NCBI RefSeq assembly: GCF_000383975.1
Contig: NZ_KB913017.1
Span: 1,655,105-1,719,104, forward strand
Origin: Natronorubrum tibetense GA33
GTDB lineage: Archaea; Halobacteriota; Halobacteria; Halobacteriales; Natrialbaceae
Direction: 5' to 3'
Length of the DNA stretch: 64,000 bases
Program-made: the position numbers and the translations under genes
In this document: positions 21,776 through 32,215 of the stretch, one piece after another
How the letters are laid out: every line of letters starts with the position of its first letter
Position numbering within the stretch: position 1 is the first letter of the stretch
Notes under the pieces: generated by a model
Database searches by the model: none
The model's input: only the letters and a program-made list of their open reading frames with translations
Told to the model about the DNA's origin: nothing

Positions 21776-22297
21776 ATGTCTCAGGCGAAGGGTGACAGAC
21801 GCGAACGGGAACTCGTCAACGCGCTTGACGAGGCCGGGTTCGCGGTCATGCGTGCACCCGCGAGCGGTTCCGCGACGGAACGCGAACTGCCGGACGTCCT
21901 CGCGGGCGACGGCGAACAGTTCTACGCGGTCGAAGCGAAATCGAGTTCGGGTGACCCCATCTATCTCACCGGCGAGGAAGTGGAGGCGCTGATCTATTTC
22001 TCCCAAAACTTCGGCGCGAAACCGCGGATCGGTGTCCGATTCGACCGCGAGGACTGGTACTTCTTCCACCCCGGCGATCTCTACGTCACCGACGGTGGCA
22101 ACTACCGCGTCAAGAAAGAAACGGCCATCGCCGACGGCACCGACTTCGCCGAGTTCGTCGGCGAGAGCGAGAAGGTGACGCTTGCAGAGGTCGGCGACGA
22201 CGCCGAGGACGGGCCGGACGAAGACGTTCTCCGCGTGCTCAACGCCGTCGAACAGGGCGTGATGGACGTCGAAGAGGCCGCCGAGATACTCGAGTAA
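21776..22297 (+). CDS. hjc: Archaeal Holliday-junction resolvase Hjc
   Basis: Endonuclease of 173 residues that cuts four-way DNA junctions. The catalytic core has the early Glu in [13 protein letters not shown], the Asp in ELPDVLAG, and the ExK pair in YAVEAKSSS, as in the archaeal Hjc nuclease fold. A C-terminal extension of about 45 acidic residues ends in a helix ([20 protein letters not shown]) that may mediate protein contacts. The start is set by a TATA-like box. The gene stands alone between the CPBP protease and a small membrane protein. Confidence 0.93.
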   Translation: MSQAKGDRRERELVNALDEAGFAVMRAPASGSATERELPDVLAGDGEQFYAVEAKSSSGDPIYLTGEEVEALIYFSQNFGAKPRIGVRFDREDWYFFHPGDLYVTDGGNYRVKKETAIADGTDFAEFVGESEKVTLAEVGDDAEDGPDEDVLRVLNAVEQGVMDVEEAAEILE

Positions 22298-22421
22298 GTG
22301 GGTCGAATGGACCGTCGCTGACTGCGGTGGGGCGAAGCTATTTGACCATGTGTGTCCTTCACACACCTGTCTCGAGGACGTGAGTACGCCGCTGTCTCGA
22401 GATGCGACGGAGGCGTATGAG

Positions 22422-22568
22422 ATGACACTCCCACCAGCCGAGCCGATGTTGGCGTTCGCAGCGGGGGCCTCGGTTCTGTACCTAGCGTTCTGGTGGGTAT
22501 GGTGGAATGTGCTCGTCGACGACGGGGTCGAACTACAGTACGCCGAGGACGGCTCCGAACTCGACTGA
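22422..22568 (+). CDS. Very small one-helix membrane protein
   Basis: Protein of 48 residues, not recognised by name. A short N-terminus (MTLPPAEP) leads into one helix with many aromatic residues (FAAGASVLYLAFWWVWWNVL), then an acidic tail. The GC-rich third positions and the single well-formed transmembrane segment argue that it is real. It lies convergent to the acyl-CoA dehydrogenase gene with 22 bases between stops. Confidence 0.6.
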   Translation: MTLPPAEPMLAFAAGASVLYLAFWWVWWNVLVDDGVELQYAEDGSELD

Positions 22569-22590
22569 CGATAGCTCGCGGGAAGGCTGG

Positions 22591-24444
<1,854 letters not shown>

Positions 24445-24557
24445 ACTCTGGTAGTTGTTGGCGCGTGTCAATAAAACGGGCGTGAGTCAACGGATGATTC
24501 GTTTTCGATCGTTTACGGGCTCGAGTGGTGAGGCTATTCGACGACTCGAGTGGATCG

Positions 24558-25184
24558 TCAGCCTGCTTTCTCGAGTCGCGTTCGCGGGAAGACGTAGACC
24601 TTCAGCGAGCCCGGGATGACGCCGTTCGTGGCGACGGTCGCGTGGGGGTAGACGGCCCCGACGACGGGGTCGTCGGGCTCGTAGTTCTCGTTCGTTTCGT
24701 ACTCGGCGACGGAACAGTCGGCAGCGCCGATCTGGACCGCGTCTGCCCGCAGGTCGGAGACGTCGACGACGGTGAGTCGGTCGCCAGTTTCGCGGTCGCG
24801 GACCGCGTCACCCGGCCAGATCGCGTGTTCGTCGCAGTAGGCGGGCGCGTTCGCCGCGTCCTCGTCGACGAAGACGGCCGTCCCGCAGTCGTGACACGGG
24901 ACCGCGACCTCGCCCGGCGGCGGCGTTCGGCCGTCGGTGATCTCGATGGCGACCCGGCGGATGTGCTTGCAACGAGCCTCTCGAAAGATGTGGTCCGGAC
25001 AGGTGCAGCGACCCCCCTCGAGGTCGACGAGGTAGGTGTGGTCGCTGGCGGACTCGACCTCGTAGAGGCCGTCGCCCAGCGAGAGGACGGACATCGGTTC
25101 GGTGCGAGCGCGGCGCGCCCGCGCCTCGAGGCGGTTGCTCGGCGGTACTGGCAGTGGTGTTTTCGGTGACGCTGTTGTGTTCAT
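24558..25184 (-). CDS. SWIM zinc-finger protein
   Basis: Protein of 208 residues with a SWIM domain: CTCPDHIFREARCKHIRRV matches CxCx(n)CxH and should bind zinc. A second Cys-rich site follows (VPCHDCGTAVFVD, AYCDEHAIW). The C-terminal third has beta-rich sequence ending in a Lys/Arg stretch. SWIM proteins bind DNA or partner proteins; in archaea they are often linked to recombination, but no partner adjoins it. An alternative start is the ATG at 25094, just before MSVLSLGDGLYEVES. Confidence 0.82.
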   Translation of the reverse strand: MNTTASPKTPLPVPPSNRLEARARRARTEPMSVLSLGDGLYEVESASDHTYLVDLEGGRCTCPDHIFREARCKHIRRVAIEITDGRTPPPGEVAVPCHDCGTAVFVDEDAANAPAYCDEHAIWPGDAVRDRETGDRLTVVDVSDLRADAVQIGAADCSVAEYETNENYEPDDPVVGAVYPHATVATNGVIPGSLKVYVFPRTRLEKAG

Positions 25185-25641
25185 AGGTGCGTCGGAGCGA
25201 TGCGATCAGGACGTGCTGATCGGCTTTGTCGTAGTCGATTGGCTATTCGAAGTGTATAAGCGTTCGATCGATATAACACGTCTGCCGGCAGTTGCAGGCA
25301 GCTGCTTTATGTGGGGTTCGACTGGCGACCCCTTCAGTTCGAGTGGAGCGCCGCTAGTGAAATGCAACTGCTCAGCGGTATTCCGTCGTGAAACATACGC
25401 TCACTACACCTGCTTATCGATCGGTGAGATCTCTCCCAATCAGCGTACCTCTTCGAAGCGTCGTACCGAATACAGAGCGGGTATCGGTCACCGAGTTTCG
25501 ACCAGCGGTGGCCGATCAAATCCGCAGATCGACGGGGAGCAGCGACCGGCGATACATCGTCTGTGAAAAGCGTACCACGCGGCCGGTGCAGTACGGACGA
25601 GAGTCCGACAGTCACTCGTTCTTGTGACTGTCGTTCGGTAG
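25185..25641. other. Gene-free stretch, moderately AT-rich
   Basis: Several short frames exist on both strands, but their translations show no domain, signal peptide or haloarchaeal codon pattern. The only clear structure is a hairpin at 25606-25633 next to the SDR stop. Promoters for the SWIM gene presumably lie near 25190-25260. Confidence 0.5.
25606..25633 (-). terminator. Hairpin after the SDR gene
   Basis: CGACAGTCAC (25606-25615) pairs perfectly with GTGACTGTCG (25624-25633) around an 8-base loop, 9 bases past the SDR stop on the minus strand. No T-run follows, so it may stabilise the 3' end rather than terminate. Confidence 0.4.
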
Positions 25642-26400
25642 CTACTGGGTGTTCGTCATCCCGCCGTCGACGACGAGCGATTCACCGGTCACGTAGTCCG
25701 AGAGATTGCTTGCGAGATACAGCGCCGCGTCCGCAACGTCTTCGGGTTGGCCAGCCCGCCGTGTCGGGATCGCCTGCAAGAAGTCGGCTTCGGCATCTGT
25801 ACCCATGATCGGGTAGTCGTCAGTCGTCATCGACGTCTCGATCAGACCCGGATGGATCGCGTTCACCCGAACGCCATCGGGCCCCAGCTTTGCCGCCATC
25901 GCGTATGTGAGCAGTCGCACAGCACCTTTCGTCCCGCAGTAGGTGACGAACTCACCCGACCCCTCGAGGCCGGCAACCGACGCGAGATTGATGATCCGGC
26001 CACCACCGGTTTCGACCATCCGCTTTGCCGCCGCTTGTGCGCCGAAAAAGACACCTTTGACGTTGATGTCCATCATCCGACCGAACTCGTCCTCGTCGAC
26101 TTCCAGGAACTCCTCTCCGTGGAAGATTCCCGCGTTGTTCACGATAACGGTGACGCCGCCGAACTCCTCGGCGGCCTCGACCGCCGATTCGAGGTCATCG
26201 ACTTTCGTGACATCACACTCGACGAACGTCGCCTTCGCATCGGTTTCGGCTTCGATCAGGTCGTGCGTTGGTTCTCCGCCTTCTCGAGGCGACTCCTGAA
26301 TATCCGCGACGACGATGTCGGCCCCCTCTGCGGCGAACCGGCGGGCGATCGCACGTCCGTTTCCGCTCGAACCACCCGTCACAACTGCTACGTCTTCCAT
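25642..26400 (-). CDS. SDR-family oxidoreductase
   Basis: Classical short-chain dehydrogenase/reductase of 252 residues. NAD(P) site TGGSSGNGRAIA, acidic VVADIQE that favours NAD, NNAGIF, catalytic Ser in LASVAGLEGSG and YxxxK in YCGTKGA, then NAIHPGLIET. The frame extends to 26424, but a TATA-like TATATT on the minus strand (26424-26429) sits about 26 bases before the ATG at 26400, fixing that as a leaderless start. The substrate is unknown. It is the only metabolic gene between the SWIM and small membrane proteins. Confidence 0.9.
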   Translation of the reverse strand: MEDVAVVTGGSSGNGRAIARRFAAEGADIVVADIQESPREGGEPTHDLIEAETDAKATFVECDVTKVDDLESAVEAAEEFGGVTVIVNNAGIFHGEEFLEVDEDEFGRMMDINVKGVFFGAQAAAKRMVETGGGRIINLASVAGLEGSGEFVTYCGTKGAVRLLTYAMAAKLGPDGVRVNAIHPGLIETSMTTDDYPIMGTDAEADFLQAIPTRRAGQPEDVADAALYLASNLSDYVTGESLVVDGGMTNTQ

Positions 26401-26423
26401 GAGTAGTGGGGACATGGCACACA

Positions 26424-26429
26424 ATATAG
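26424..26429 (-). promoter_or_regulatory. TATA-like box of the SDR gene
   Basis: TATATT on the minus strand about 26 bases from the ATG at 26400. It decides the start: longer versions of the protein would begin inside or upstream of the box. Confidence 0.55.
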
Positions 26430-26597
26430 GTCGGGAGAAGAAATAACGTTAGCGTAAGACCACTCGAGAGGCCGCAGCGAGGACGTCGCGAACGCAACCG
26501 TGACCGCTCGGCGGACCGGTGGGTCGGGTCGCCGCCCGAACTGCACCGGCGCGCCCTTCGAAGCGCTTTTGCCCGGCCCGCCGAAATCGATCCAGTA

Positions 26598-26861
26598 ATG
26601 CTCGAGCGTGAGCGAATCATCGAAATCGTCGTCGCCGTCGCCGCCGTCCTCCTGATGCTCGGCGTCATGATCGGTATCGGCTCCGAATACGGTGGCAACG
26701 GACAAGCCATGTCGACCGACGGCGGAGAGATGCTCGTCATCGCGATTGTCGGCTTCATCCTCCTGTTGACCGCCGTCGGCATCGCCCTCGCGTTCGTCCT
26801 GAACGATCCCGAGGACGGACTCGAGGCGGACGACGACCCTGACGCCCAGAGCGCAGCCTGA
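26598..26861 (+). CDS. Small two-helix membrane protein (haloarchaeal)
   Basis: Protein of 87 residues with hydrophobic segments at about 9-28 and 44-67 joined by a Gly/Ser/Asp-rich loop, and an acidic tail (DPEDGLEADDDPDAQ). It resembles a family of uncharacterised haloarchaeal membrane proteins, though I cannot assign it with confidence. The spacer to the next membrane protein on the same strand is 80 bases. Confidence 0.65.
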   Translation: MLERERIIEIVVAVAAVLLMLGVMIGIGSEYGGNGQAMSTDGGEMLVIAIVGFILLLTAVGIALAFVLNDPEDGLEADDDPDAQSAA

Positions 26862-26941
26862 GTTCGGCCGTCCACGCTGCCCGGTGAGCCGAACTGGCGA
26901 ATCTGCAACATCTTTTTCACGCCCCGTAGATGACAGTAGAT

Positions 26942-27340
26942 ATGGACAATATCGACGCCAGTTCGGAGTCGCGAGCAGGATCGGGGCGTCGTCTTCGACG
27001 GCTCGCCGTCGTCGCCGTCTTCGTGCTCCTCGGCACCTCGCTGCTCGTACGGACGACCTCCGTCGTCGATCCGGTGCTTGCCGGCGGTGCACTGGCTGTT
27101 TTGGCCGTGCTCGGCGTCGTTCTGTTGCTGTCGTCGTCGGGGTCAACGTCGGGAACGGGCGGCGACGACGAGGACGGGAACACCGACGATGGGGGGTCCG
27201 ACGTCTGGGACGCGATTCCCTCCTGGCAGTACGAGGGCCGACACGTCGAATCGGGCGGTCTCGCTCGTGGCGAACAGGAACAGGCGTTGCAGGACATTCA
27301 GCGACAGGCCGACGAACTGTCCGAGGAGCCCGAAAAATAG
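26942..27340 (+). CDS. Two-helix membrane protein with conserved C-terminal helix
   Basis: Protein of 132 residues. Two adjacent hydrophobic segments (about 23-41 and 45-66), then a Ser/Thr/Gly/Asp linker and a C-terminal region with WDAIPSWQYEGRHVESGGL leading into an amphipathic helix (EQEQALQDIQRQADEL) that resembles the short helical tails of SHOCT-type proteins. The function is unknown. It converges on priL, with 31 bases between the stops. Confidence 0.65.
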   Translation: MDNIDASSESRAGSGRRLRRLAVVAVFVLLGTSLLVRTTSVVDPVLAGGALAVLAVLGVVLLLSSSGSTSGTGGDDEDGNTDDGGSDVWDAIPSWQYEGRHVESGGLARGEQEQALQDIQRQADELSEEPEK

Positions 27341-27371
27341 TCGCGCGCTCGGTAGCACCGGTTCGTCCTGA

Positions 27372-28454
27372 TCAATCGCCGCTCGCTTCCTGACTCTCGT
27401 CGCCCTTCTCCCGCCAGTCCTCGACCTCGTCGTCGTCGGCGTCGTCGATCCGCTCCTCGTAGTAGGCCATCGGATGCGGAATGCGCTCGCAGAGGTCGTC
27501 CTTGTTCACGCAGTCGCCGTAGGACTGCATCGTCGCACAGGAGGGCGCGGAGTACTCCGTCGGCGAGGAGTCGCCGCGGATGTGATCGGTCTGGTAGCGA
27601 GTCATCTCCTCGCCGAACGACGAGTTGACGCGGTAGAGATCGACGATCTCGTCGGTCGTCATCCCGATGTTCGCCAGGAAGGCGGTGATCGCAAACCGTG
27701 AGTGGTGTGGGAGGTGTTCGCCCTTCTGAATCTGATCGAGCAGGGCCTTCATACATGGCGGGAACAGGTCCGGAACGACGGTGTCGATCTCCCGTGTGAG
27801 TTCGAGGTCGGCAAGTACCTCCCGAATCTCGGCTTCTTCCTCCTCGAGCGCGGTCGCGATGACGTCGGGAACGTCGAACGGAAGCCCCTCCTCGATCCGA
27901 CTCCGGATGGCCTCCTGGAGCAAGACGAGGAGTTCGGCCTCCGAGACCGGTACCTCGCCGTCGGCCAGCGCGCGGTTGACGAGTCGCCACTCGTCGTCCC
28001 AGCAGTCCTCCGCCAGTGGCAGGTAGGTTCCGACGTCGATCTGGTAGCCGTCGGGGATCTCTCGGACATCGCTGTCGAGGTCGAACTCCGAGAGGAGCGT
28101 CTCGAGGTCGAGCCCCGTCGACTCGACGCTTTTGAGTTCGGTCGTCTCCTCGAGGTCGGCCGTAAAGCGGTCGTAGGCCGTCGCGGCTTCGGCGCGGGCG
28201 TACTTCCGTACGAGGATGTTTTCCTCGACCATCGAGACGAGCACGCGCGCCACCGGGTAGGAGAGCAACTCGACGCGGGCCTCCCGCCGCGATTCGCCGG
28301 TTTCGCCGTCCTCGAGCGCCGCCACGACGCGCTCGCGAGCGCGGTCGACGACCGCCTCGTCCTGCTCGACGACGGTGGCCAAGTCGACGGCCTCCGTCGC
28401 CACCGCGTCGCGGGCAGCCTCGAGGAACGGGTACCGGGCGTGCAGTCGCTGCAT
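27372..28454 (-). CDS. priL: DNA primase large subunit PriL
   Basis: Large subunit of archaeal primase, 360 residues, which works with PriS to make replication primers. The C-terminal iron-sulfur domain has four Cys: FPPCMKAL, APSCATMQ, YGDCVNKD and DLCERIPHP. The N-terminal start MQRLHARYPFLEAARDAV is family-like, and a TTTAA box at about 28480-28486, inside a small palindrome, sits about 29 bases upstream of the ATG. The longer frame to 28607 is unlikely. It lies 1.6 kb from pcn, so replication genes cluster here. Confidence 0.93.
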   Translation of the reverse strand: MQRLHARYPFLEAARDAVATEAVDLATVVEQDEAVVDRARERVVAALEDGETGESRREARVELLSYPVARVLVSMVEENILVRKYARAEAATAYDRFTADLEETTELKSVESTGLDLETLLSEFDLDSDVREIPDGYQIDVGTYLPLAEDCWDDEWRLVNRALADGEVPVSEAELLVLLQEAIRSRIEEGLPFDVPDVIATALEEEEAEIREVLADLELTREIDTVVPDLFPPCMKALLDQIQKGEHLPHHSRFAITAFLANIGMTTDEIVDLYRVNSSFGEEMTRYQTDHIRGDSSPTEYSAPSCATMQSYGDCVNKDDLCERIPHPMAYYEERIDDADDDEVEDWREKGDESQEASGD

Positions 28455-28614
28455 CGGTAATGGGATGTTACTGCGCGGGGTTAAACCCGCTGATTGTTCG
28501 TCGGATCGCGGGGGACGGTAACCGGTGATTGGATCGCTCGATCGTCGGCGACTCCCGGTGTTGACGGCGCAGATGAGGGTCGATTTCAAGGGGATCCGAT
28601 ACGTCACTCCGAGT

Positions 28615-29481
28615 ATGCCACGGGCGCTACGCGACGATGTGTCGATCTACTACGAGCGCGAGGAAAGCGAGGACGGCGGTACCCCTGTCGTCTTCGTGCA
28701 GGGACTGGGCTACGGCCGGTGGATGTGGCGGTGGCAGCGTGAGGCCGTCCGCGACGGCTACGACGTGATCGCGCCGGACAACCGCGGGACGGGCCAATCC
28801 GACACCGGACTGCCGCCGATCCTCCCGCGACTCCCCCGCAAACTCCGCGCGCCGCTCATCTTCAAACTGGCAGGGTACTCCATCGGGGGCCTCGCGGCCG
28901 ATCTGGAGGCCGTCCTCGAGGACGCGGGCATTCGAGAGGCCCACATCGTCGGCGCGAGTATGGGCGGGATGATCGCCCAGCGCTACGCGATCGAGTACAC
29001 CCGCGCGAAGACGCTCACGCTCTGTTGTACGAGCCACGGCGGTCCGGACGCCGTTCCGGTCCCAGAGGAGACTCAGGAGTTCATCTTCGACGTTCCGAAG
29101 GGGGCCAGCGAGCGTGAAAAACTCCGTCATCGCATGCGTCCCGCGTTCAACGAACGGTTCACGAACCGGAACCCGCACCTGATGGACCGGATCCTCGAGT
29201 GGCGACTCGAACAGGACGCCGAGGACCCGGCCCGGGAGGCACAGGCCGCCGCCGTCCTGAACTTCGATGTCAGCGACCGTCTCGACAGCATTCGAGTGCC
29301 GACGCTGGTTCTCCACGGAACCGACGATCAGGTCGTCCCCGCGGCGAACGCGACGTTACTCGAGGAGGCGATTCCGAACGCCCGACTCGAGCGGTTCGAG
29401 GGCGGCTCGCACCTGTTTTTCATCGAGGACGCCGAGGACGTGAACGAGGAACTGCTGGCGTTTCTCGACGAACACGAGTGA
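28615..29481 (+). CDS. Alpha/beta-hydrolase
   Basis: Serine hydrolase of 288 residues. Nucleophile elbow GASMGGMIAQ, oxyanion-region VQGLGYGRWMW, DNRGTGQSD, catalytic Asp in HGTDDQVVP and His in GGSHLFFIE. Esterase, lactonase or related activities are all possible; the substrate is not predictable. The ATG at 28615 gives the usual N-terminus (residues before it look like spacer). It is divergent from priL. Confidence 0.87.
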   Translation: MPRALRDDVSIYYEREESEDGGTPVVFVQGLGYGRWMWRWQREAVRDGYDVIAPDNRGTGQSDTGLPPILPRLPRKLRAPLIFKLAGYSIGGLAADLEAVLEDAGIREAHIVGASMGGMIAQRYAIEYTRAKTLTLCCTSHGGPDAVPVPEETQEFIFDVPKGASEREKLRHRMRPAFNERFTNRNPHLMDRILEWRLEQDAEDPAREAQAAAVLNFDVSDRLDSIRVPTLVLHGTDDQVVPAANATLLEEAIPNARLERFEGGSHLFFIEDAEDVNEELLAFLDEHE

Positions 29482-29533
29482 CAGCGCGCTCGGCGGGGGT
29501 TCCGTTCGGCTACTGGAGGATTGGGTACTCGAA

Positions 29534-29857
29534 TTACGGCTCGGCCGCGACGGGACCCCGTCGGATTCGAATCTCGCCGTTGCTCTGTACGCCGACGTCG
29601 AACCCTTCGTAGCTGAACCACAGCTGGTGGACACCGGCGTCGTCGCTGCGGCGGGCGTGTCGGACGAGCGAGTCGAGCGCGTCGGGTTCGACGGCCTCGT
29701 AGAGCGGGCTGAGTTCCACTGGGGAGTCACCGGTAAGCGTGGCGACCGCCGTTACGACGGCGTCACTCGCCTGCTCGCCGGCGTCGGGATCGAACGTCGC
29801 GACGTATCGGAGTTCGGCTGCCTCTGAGGCGTCCGTCTGATCGTCTGCGGAGGGCAT
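29534..29857 (-). CDS. HalOD1 output-domain protein (second copy)
   Basis: Protein of 107 residues consisting of a HalOD1 domain: VATLTGDSPVELSPLYEAV followed by EPDALDSL, then the paired beta strands VHQLWFSYEGFDVGVQSNG. The N-terminus is acidic. It is a distant paralogue of the HalOD1 protein at 15377-15634 but stands alone between a hydrolase and pcn. The preferred start is the ATG at 29857; upstream in-frame residues to 29932 look non-coding. Confidence 0.78.
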   Translation of the reverse strand: MPSADDQTDASEAAELRYVATFDPDAGEQASDAVVTAVATLTGDSPVELSPLYEAVEPDALDSLVRHARRSDDAGVHQLWFSYEGFDVGVQSNGEIRIRRGPVAAEP

Positions 29858-30020
29858 ACGTGGTCTACTGTGGAGAGACTGGTAGGTCGTATCCTTACTA
29901 TATCGTATTTTTAAATAAGGGTGCGTACACATCCGTTCGGTGATATCTCAACGAGGAGTGCCATCTGGCCACGCTACCAGGACGAACTTAGCCAAATTCG
30001 GCGCTACGAGTAATAACTAG

Positions 30021-30044
30021 AAAACGCCCCACCGTAAGAACGGT
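30021..30044 (-). terminator. Hairpin plus T-run after pcn
   Basis: ACCGT (30031-30035) pairs with ACGGT (30040-30044) around a 4-base loop, and the minus strand then reads TTTT at 30021-30024. It lies 21 bases past the pcn stop. Confidence 0.45.
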
Positions 30045-30064
30045 TTTACTTTGAGGCGGCGCGA

Positions 30065-30808
30065 TCAGTCGCTCTGAATGCGCGGTGCGAGCATGTAGGT
30101 GACCTGTCCCTGCCCCTCCGCGAAGCCGAAGTAGATCTTGACGGGGAACTCCTCGCCGAGATGGAGCGTGACCTCGGTATCGGAGGGAATCGCCTTGTTC
30201 ATGTCCTTGAGGTAGTCGAGCGAGAACAGCGAGTGGGCCGGACCGACCTGCAAGTCGATCAGGTCCTCCTGGGTGAGTTCGAGGTGGACGTCGTCGGTGT
30301 CGCCCTCCGCGTCGACGTAGAAGTACTCGTCTGCCTCCTTGACGCCGAGTGCGATGTGATCGCTCACCATGTCGGCCGCTTTGACCGAGCGGTTGACATC
30401 TTTACCCTCGAGGATGACCTCCGCGGGCAGGTCGAGATCCGGAATGTCCGGCTCCTGTCGGATGGAGTCGGGATCGATGAGCGCGAGGGTGTACTCGAGC
30501 CCGTCGATCTGGATGTGGAGTTTTCGCGTCTCTTCGTCGAGTTCGAGCTGAATGAGCTGGCCGGATTCGGCCATGCCTGCGATATCCTCGAGTCGCGAGA
30601 GGTCGACACCGATCAGCCCGCCGTCGGCTTCGTAGGATTCGAACGCCGCCGCTTCGAGCGAGAGGTCGACCATGCCGACGTTGGCGGGGTCGACGGCCCG
30701 AATCTCGAGGCCGTCTTCCTCGAGGTGAATTTTACACTCGTCGACCAGCACGCTCACCGAATCGAGCGCGCTGGTGAGCGTTGCCGCGCTCACGATGGCC
30801 TTGAACAT
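30065..30808 (-). CDS. pcn: DNA polymerase sliding clamp (PCNA)
   Basis: Archaeal PCNA, 247 residues, homotrimeric clamp that tethers polymerase, FEN1 and ligase to DNA. The start [20 protein letters not shown] and the block [20 protein letters not shown] are diagnostic. The interdomain loop and C-terminal tail (TYMLAPRI) are present. The frame continues far upstream, but the ATG at 30808 gives the family length, and TTTTTA near 30834-30840 on the minus strand lies about 28 bases away, consistent with a leaderless mRNA. It is divergent from the GlmU-like gene. Confidence 0.97.
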   Translation of the reverse strand: MFKAIVSAATLTSALDSVSVLVDECKIHLEEDGLEIRAVDPANVGMVDLSLEAAAFESYEADGGLIGVDLSRLEDIAGMAESGQLIQLELDEETRKLHIQIDGLEYTLALIDPDSIRQEPDIPDLDLPAEVILEGKDVNRSVKAADMVSDHIALGVKEADEYFYVDAEGDTDDVHLELTQEDLIDLQVGPAHSLFSLDYLKDMNKAIPSDTEVTLHLGEEFPVKIYFGFAEGQGQVTYMLAPRIQSD

Positions 30809-30833
30809 ATAACTCGGCGTACGGACGGTTGCC

Positions 30834-30840
30834 ATAAAAA
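30834..30840 (-). promoter_or_regulatory. TATA-like box of pcn
   Basis: An A/T-rich box reading TTTTTAT on the minus strand about 28 bases before the ATG at 30808. It supports the short start over the long upstream frame. Confidence 0.5.
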
Positions 30841-31039
30841 GCCACCCTTTACGCGCGAGCGCGACGCGGCCGAAGCGGCGGGTACCGCCGCGTCGAAATC
30901 TCGTATTTGTCGTCGAAACGGTGACTGCGGTCCGACGTTGTGGTGTCGTTTCACCCCGTTCGCTCTCGAGAGGAGTATGCTGTCTGTTAACGTACAGTAA
31001 GGTGACACAAACGAAATACCGAGAAATCGCCCGTTCGGT

Positions 31040-32215
31040 ATGAGTCTTCCTTCTGCGGTTGTCCTCGCGGCGGGCGAGGGAACCCGCCTCAGGCCGTTGA
31101 CTCGAAATCGACCCAAACCGATGCTCCCGGCGGGAACCAGGCCCATCCTCGAGCACGTCTTCGATCAGTTGATCGAGGCTGGGATCGACTCGATCACGGT
31201 CGTCGTCGGCTACCGCGGCGACCGAATTCGGTCCTACTTCGGCTCGAGCTATCGGGAGGCCGACCTCACGTACGTCCGCCAGGATCGACAGCTCGGAACA
31301 GGCCACGCCCTCCGTGCTGCGTCGTCGGTCGTCGACGGAACGACCCTCGTCGTCAACGGTGATCAGCTCGTGGACAGCCGACTCATCGACGACGTTGTTG
31401 CCACGCACGACGCCGACGCCGCCGCGACGATCGGCCTCGTCAGGCGACAGGAGATCGGCGAGTACGGCGGCGTGATTCTCGAGCACGACGGCACCGTCAC
31501 GGAGCTGGTCGAACGGCCGCAGGACGATCGAGCGTACAAACTCAACGCCGGCGTCTACGCAGTCGAGCCCTCGATCTTCGACGCGATCCGCCGAACGGAG
31601 CCGACCAACGGCGAGTCCTCGCTGGTCGACGCTGTTACGACGCTGATCGAGAGCGACGAGACGGTTCGCGGGACCGTCTCGGACAGCTACTGGCTCGACG
31701 CGACCTACCCGTGGGATCTGCTCGATCTCTCCGATGCGCTGTTCGACACCGGGGTGATCGACGAGGCGATCGCGCCGTCCGCGACCGTCCACGGCTCGGC
31801 GACGATCCGATCGCCGGTGGTGATCGACCGCGACTGCGAGGTCGGTCCCGGGGCGGTCGTCGGCCCGCACACCTGTCTCGGCGAGAACGTGACCGTCGGC
31901 TCGAACGCCGTCGTCGAGCGGAGCGTGATCGACGCCGACAGCCGCCTCGGCGCCAACGCGACGGTCGTCGACTGCGTGACCGGCATCGGTGTCGACGTCG
32001 GCCACGGGTCCGTCGTTCCGGGCGGACCTGGGGACGTTCGCGTCGGCAACCGGTTTTTCCAAGACGAGCCGATTGGGGCCTTACTCGCCGATCGGGTTAC
32101 CGACCGCGGCGGCGTGACGTACGCGCCGGGGACCATCGTCGGGGCCACTGCGACGATCGCCGCCGGCGCGACGATCTGCGGCACGATCGAGGACGAAATG
32201 GAGGTGCGTTCCTGA
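31040..32215 (+). CDS. glmU: Bifunctional GlmU-like sugar nucleotidyltransferase/acetyltransferase
   Basis: Protein of 391 residues. The N-terminal nucleotidyltransferase has [20 protein letters not shown] and VNGDQL (metal Asp). The C-terminal part from about 240 has left-handed beta-helix hexapeptides (for example [16 protein letters not shown]), as in acetyltransferases. It probably converts GlcN-1-P to UDP-GlcNAc, though a glucose-1-phosphate thymidylyl/uridylyl role cannot be excluded. The stop overlaps the glmS start by one base (TGATG), a sign of translational coupling in a UDP-GlcNAc operon. The phosphomutase (GlmM) step is not encoded here. Confidence 0.87.
   Translation: MSLPSAVVLAAGEGTRLRPLTRNRPKPMLPAGTRPILEHVFDQLIEAGIDSITVVVGYRGDRIRSYFGSSYREADLTYVRQDRQLGTGHALRAASSVVDGTTLVVNGDQLVDSRLIDDVVATHDADAAATIGLVRRQEIGEYGGVILEHDGTVTELVERPQDDRAYKLNAGVYAVEPSIFDAIRRTEPTNGESSLVDAVTTLIESDETVRGTVSDSYWLDATYPWDLLDLSDALFDTGVIDEAIAPSATVHGSATIRSPVVIDRDCEVGPGAVVGPHTCLGENVTVGSNAVVERSVIDADSRLGANATVVDCVTGIGVDVGHGSVVPGGPGDVRVGNRFFQDEPIGALLADRVTDRGGVTYAPGTIVGATATIAAGATICGTIEDEMEVRS

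Noticed and set aside
25334-25615. 93-residue minus-strand frame in the SWIM-SDR spacer
   Set aside because: Composition is unlike haloarchaeal proteins and it has no recognisable feature or promoter.
30809-32062. Long N-terminal extension of PCNA on the minus strand
   Set aside because: It runs across the promoter and into the GlmU-like gene; archaeal PCNA has 247 or so residues starting MFKAIV.
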